Assembly (NCBI RefSeq): GCF_000227135.1
Contig: NC_018255.1
Span: 604,104 to 668,103, forward strand
Length of the DNA stretch: 64,000 nt
Direction: 5' to 3'
DNA from: Leishmania donovani
Lineage: Eukaryota; Euglenozoa; Kinetoplastea; Trypanosomatida; Trypanosomatidae
Numbering within the stretch: position 1 is the stretch's first letter; each line of letters opens with the position of its first letter. The notes beneath the pieces are model-generated. The model had not been told where the DNA came from. It made no database searches and was given only the letters and a program-made list of their open reading frames with translations. Positions 62,083-64,000 of this stretch are shown here, in pieces. The translations under genes and the position numbers were made by a program.

Positions 62083-64000
62083 TCAGTGGAAAGGGGAGGG
62101 AAAATCGGCCTCCTGCCGCGTTCGCGGTGAGTACATCTTAGAAACGCTCTGGAACGCCGCTGTGCGCTGCAGGCGCCGTAGGTAGCGCTCACGTTCTCCG
62201 CGTGTTTTCATGTCCTCGTACCGGCTTTCCTGGAAGGGAGCAGCGTGATCGTGTGGCTGTCCGCGACGGCGCCGCGGCAGCTTTCGCTTCGGCCAGCCAT
62301 CCGACGTTCTGCCCTCGTATGAGCTGCCCTGGTCCTCTCCTTCGTCCTCCAGGGCGATCCTGTCATAGCCGAGGAGGAGATGCTGGTTGTGGCTCCTGTG
62401 AATGTCAGCGCGCACGAGCCGGAGAGGAAGCACGCGCCGCCCCTTTGCCAGGCGCATGTAGCGGAAAAGGCGGCGCTGCGGAAGGTAGTGGAGGTACCGC
62501 GGACACACGTGCGCCTCCGAGACGCCATCGGCATCCTGCGCGGCGCCGAGCGTGTTCTGGGCCCGTTGCCGATACCACGATGCAAGGGGCGCATGAGTGC
62601 CGGTTGACGCAGCCGGAAGCATTGCACCGCCTGTGCTGCGAGGAAACGGTACCAGAGAGGGAGCGTCCATGAGCACGTTGGAGTCGGAATAGTGCGGCAG
62701 CCAGCCATGCGCGCGACCGACCCGACGATCGAGCAGGTGGATCAGCTTCTGGAGATGGAGCACGCGCTGGTGCTCCAGCGGCCAAGCGGCAGCCAAGCCG
62801 CGCTTAATCAAGCGCTGTCTGTGTTTGGCGAGGCGCTCACGGTTTTTAGCCTCGGCGTGCTGCTGTTTCGTGTGCCAAAGCTCTTTCATCTTGGCAATGA
62901 TGGCTCGCAGCAGCAGTTGGGCCTTCATCTGCTCGTAGAGAATTCGCTCCACCTCGGCGGCCGCGTCTGCGCAAGATGCGCGGTGATGCCTCGCTGCCTC
63001 GTCAATGGCGCCGTCCCTCATGACAAGTGTGTGCGTTGGGCGCCGCTGCGCCTTTGGCTGTGGCGGGAACGACGCCATAGAAGGACGCTGCTTCTCAACA
63101 TCGCCATCACCGTCTTCTGGTGATGCCACCGCTGCTTGAGAGAGACGGCTCCGTGTCGATGCAAACGCGTCATGCAACGGCCGCGGCGACAACACCGACA
63201 CGCCACCGCCTGCGCTGTTAATATGGCTGCCTCGTTTTGTCGTGATGGTGCTGCTGAGGTTCATCTGCGGTGCACGCAGGCCCAGGCCTGAACCACGGCC
63301 CCGCTCATCCTCATCCGCCTCTGATGCTTTAAACTGCTCAAGCATTGGCGGAAGCGAACCTGATGTGCAGAAAGGTCTCTCATGCGTGAAGGATGCGGCT
63401 GTCGCGGGATCGGCTGTATTGGTCAAACCGTCAGCACCGCCTCCTGCTTGAGACTCTCCACCGCGCAACCCTGGCAAAGGGCTGCTGTGGGAGAAGGCCG
63501 GCGCTGCACCTGCCACGGGTCCACCCCTTTCTTTCTCAGCCGGTGATGGTGCTGCAGCGTGGACAGACCCCTGCAGCAGTGCGCGAGCAGCCTGCTCCAT
63601 CAGCTCCGAGATCACGGTGTCGTACCGCACAGGGTCCATCATGAAGAGCTCACGAGCATCTTCCTGCAGCTGGTCCAGCTCCGTACGCAGCGCAAGCGTG
63701 GCTGCACCCTTTGTCGCCTGCAGCGAGCGCTTGTTTGCCGCCGGGTCGACGCCGCCGACTCCAGTCGCGCCGTGACGCGGGAATTCGCCACTAATGGTTT
63801 GCAGGAACTTCTGCACGTGCGATAAAGTCTCCGTATCAGCGGCTGCCGCTGCCGCAGCCCCGGTTGTGGGCAACACGGAATGCGCCGCTGCCAGGGGCGA
63901 CAGCGAAGCAACAGGAGCAGCGTCCGTCGTCTTGTGGAAGGCAGCGGCGCCCCCTCGTGTGTCGGAATCGAGACCGGCGCGCCTTCCAGTACCGCTGCTG
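62083..64000 (-). CDS. Hypothetical protein, 5' end beyond the window
   Basis: The reading frame stays open to the last base, and no ATG is found between 63876 and the edge, so the start lies outside the window. About 638 residues are visible. I do not recognise it. The part read here has an Ala-rich beginning, a helical stretch (ELDQLQEDARELFMMDPVRY, TVISELMEQAARALLQG), a long disordered middle, a basic coiled-coil-like region (VERILYEQMKAQLLLRAIIA, then KNRERLAKHRQRLIKRG) and a basic C-terminal third with RYLHYLPQRRLFRYMRLAKG and an Arg/Lys-rich patch (KRKLPRRRRG). A nucleic-acid-binding or cytoskeletal role is possible but not shown. Confidence 0.7.
   Translation of the reverse strand, partial: SSGTGRRAGLDSDTRGGAAAFHKTTDAAPVASLSPLAAAHSVLPTTGAAAAAAADTETLSHVQKFLQTISGEFPRHGATGVGGVDPAANKRSLQATKGAATLALRTELDQLQEDARELFMMDPVRYDTVISELMEQAARALLQGSVHAAAPSPAEKERGGPVAGAAPAFSHSSPLPGLRGGESQAGGGADGLTNTADPATAASFTHERPFCTSGSLPPMLEQFKASEADEDERGRGSGLGLRAPQMNLSSTITTKRGSHINSAGGGVSVLSPRPLHDAFASTRSRLSQAAVASPEDGDGDVEKQRPSMASFPPQPKAQRRPTHTLVMRDGAIDEAARHHRASCADAAAEVERILYEQMKAQLLLRAIIAKMKELWHTKQQHAEAKNRERLAKHRQRLIKRGLAAAWPLEHQRVLHLQKLIHLLDRRVGRAHGWLPHYSDSNVLMDAPSLVPFPRSTGGAMLPAASTGTHAPLASWYRQRAQNTLGAAQDADGVSEAHVCPRYLHYLPQRRLFRYMRLAKGRRVLPLRLVRADIHRSHNQHLLLGYDRIALEDEGEDQGSSYEGRTSDGWPKRKLPRRRRGQPHDHAAPFQESRYEDMKTRGERERYLRRLQRTAAFQSVSKMYSPRTRQEADFPSPFH

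Overview
The window looks like a stretch of a trypanosomatid chromosome, most likely Leishmania or a close relative. The reasons are long intron-less ORFs that all lie on one strand for about 58 kb, GC-rich coding sequence, intergenic regions full of TG/CA dinucleotide runs, pyrimidine tracts followed by an AG just upstream of the starts (spliced-leader trans-splicing), and two SIDER-like degenerate retroposons in 3' untranslated regions. No species can be named from the sequence alone, and no tRNA, rRNA or CRISPR array was seen.

Layout. 1-1650: degenerate tandem repeats interrupted by an 861-base run of N, with the same 113 bp on both sides of the gap, then unrecognised sequence. 3120-3650: one small plus-strand gene behind a long pyrimidine-rich leader. 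3651-5248: a convergent strand-switch region. 5249 to the right edge: a minus-strand polycistronic array. In transcription order (right to left) it holds a partial unknown protein; a protein with a C-terminal HIT-type zinc finger resembling ZNHIT1/Vps71; a 2019-residue SulP anion transporter fused to a PPIP5K-type phosphatase-like domain; a PX-FYVE-AGC kinase with a C-terminal lipocalin-like domain; a probable mitochondrial protein built from about six repeated modules; a pseudokinase; a large, probably myristoylated unknown protein; a 107-residue unknown protein; a SANBR (KIAA1841)-like BTB protein; a TruD/Pus7 pseudouridine synthase; an unknown 332-residue protein; an XPD/RTEL1/FANCJ-type iron-sulfur helicase; a kelch-like protein; and a phosphonopyruvate-decarboxylase-like ThDP protein.

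The genes do not form a functional operon in the bacterial sense. Such arrays are transcribed together and separated by trans-splicing and polyadenylation, so regulation is expected mainly in the untranslated regions. Several predicted splice acceptors are listed because they fix start codons: in most cases the chosen ATG is the first one after the acceptor. The most unusual items are the transporter/inositol-pyrophosphate-phosphatase fusion, whose phosphatase signature is degenerate, and the kinase/lipocalin-like fusion.
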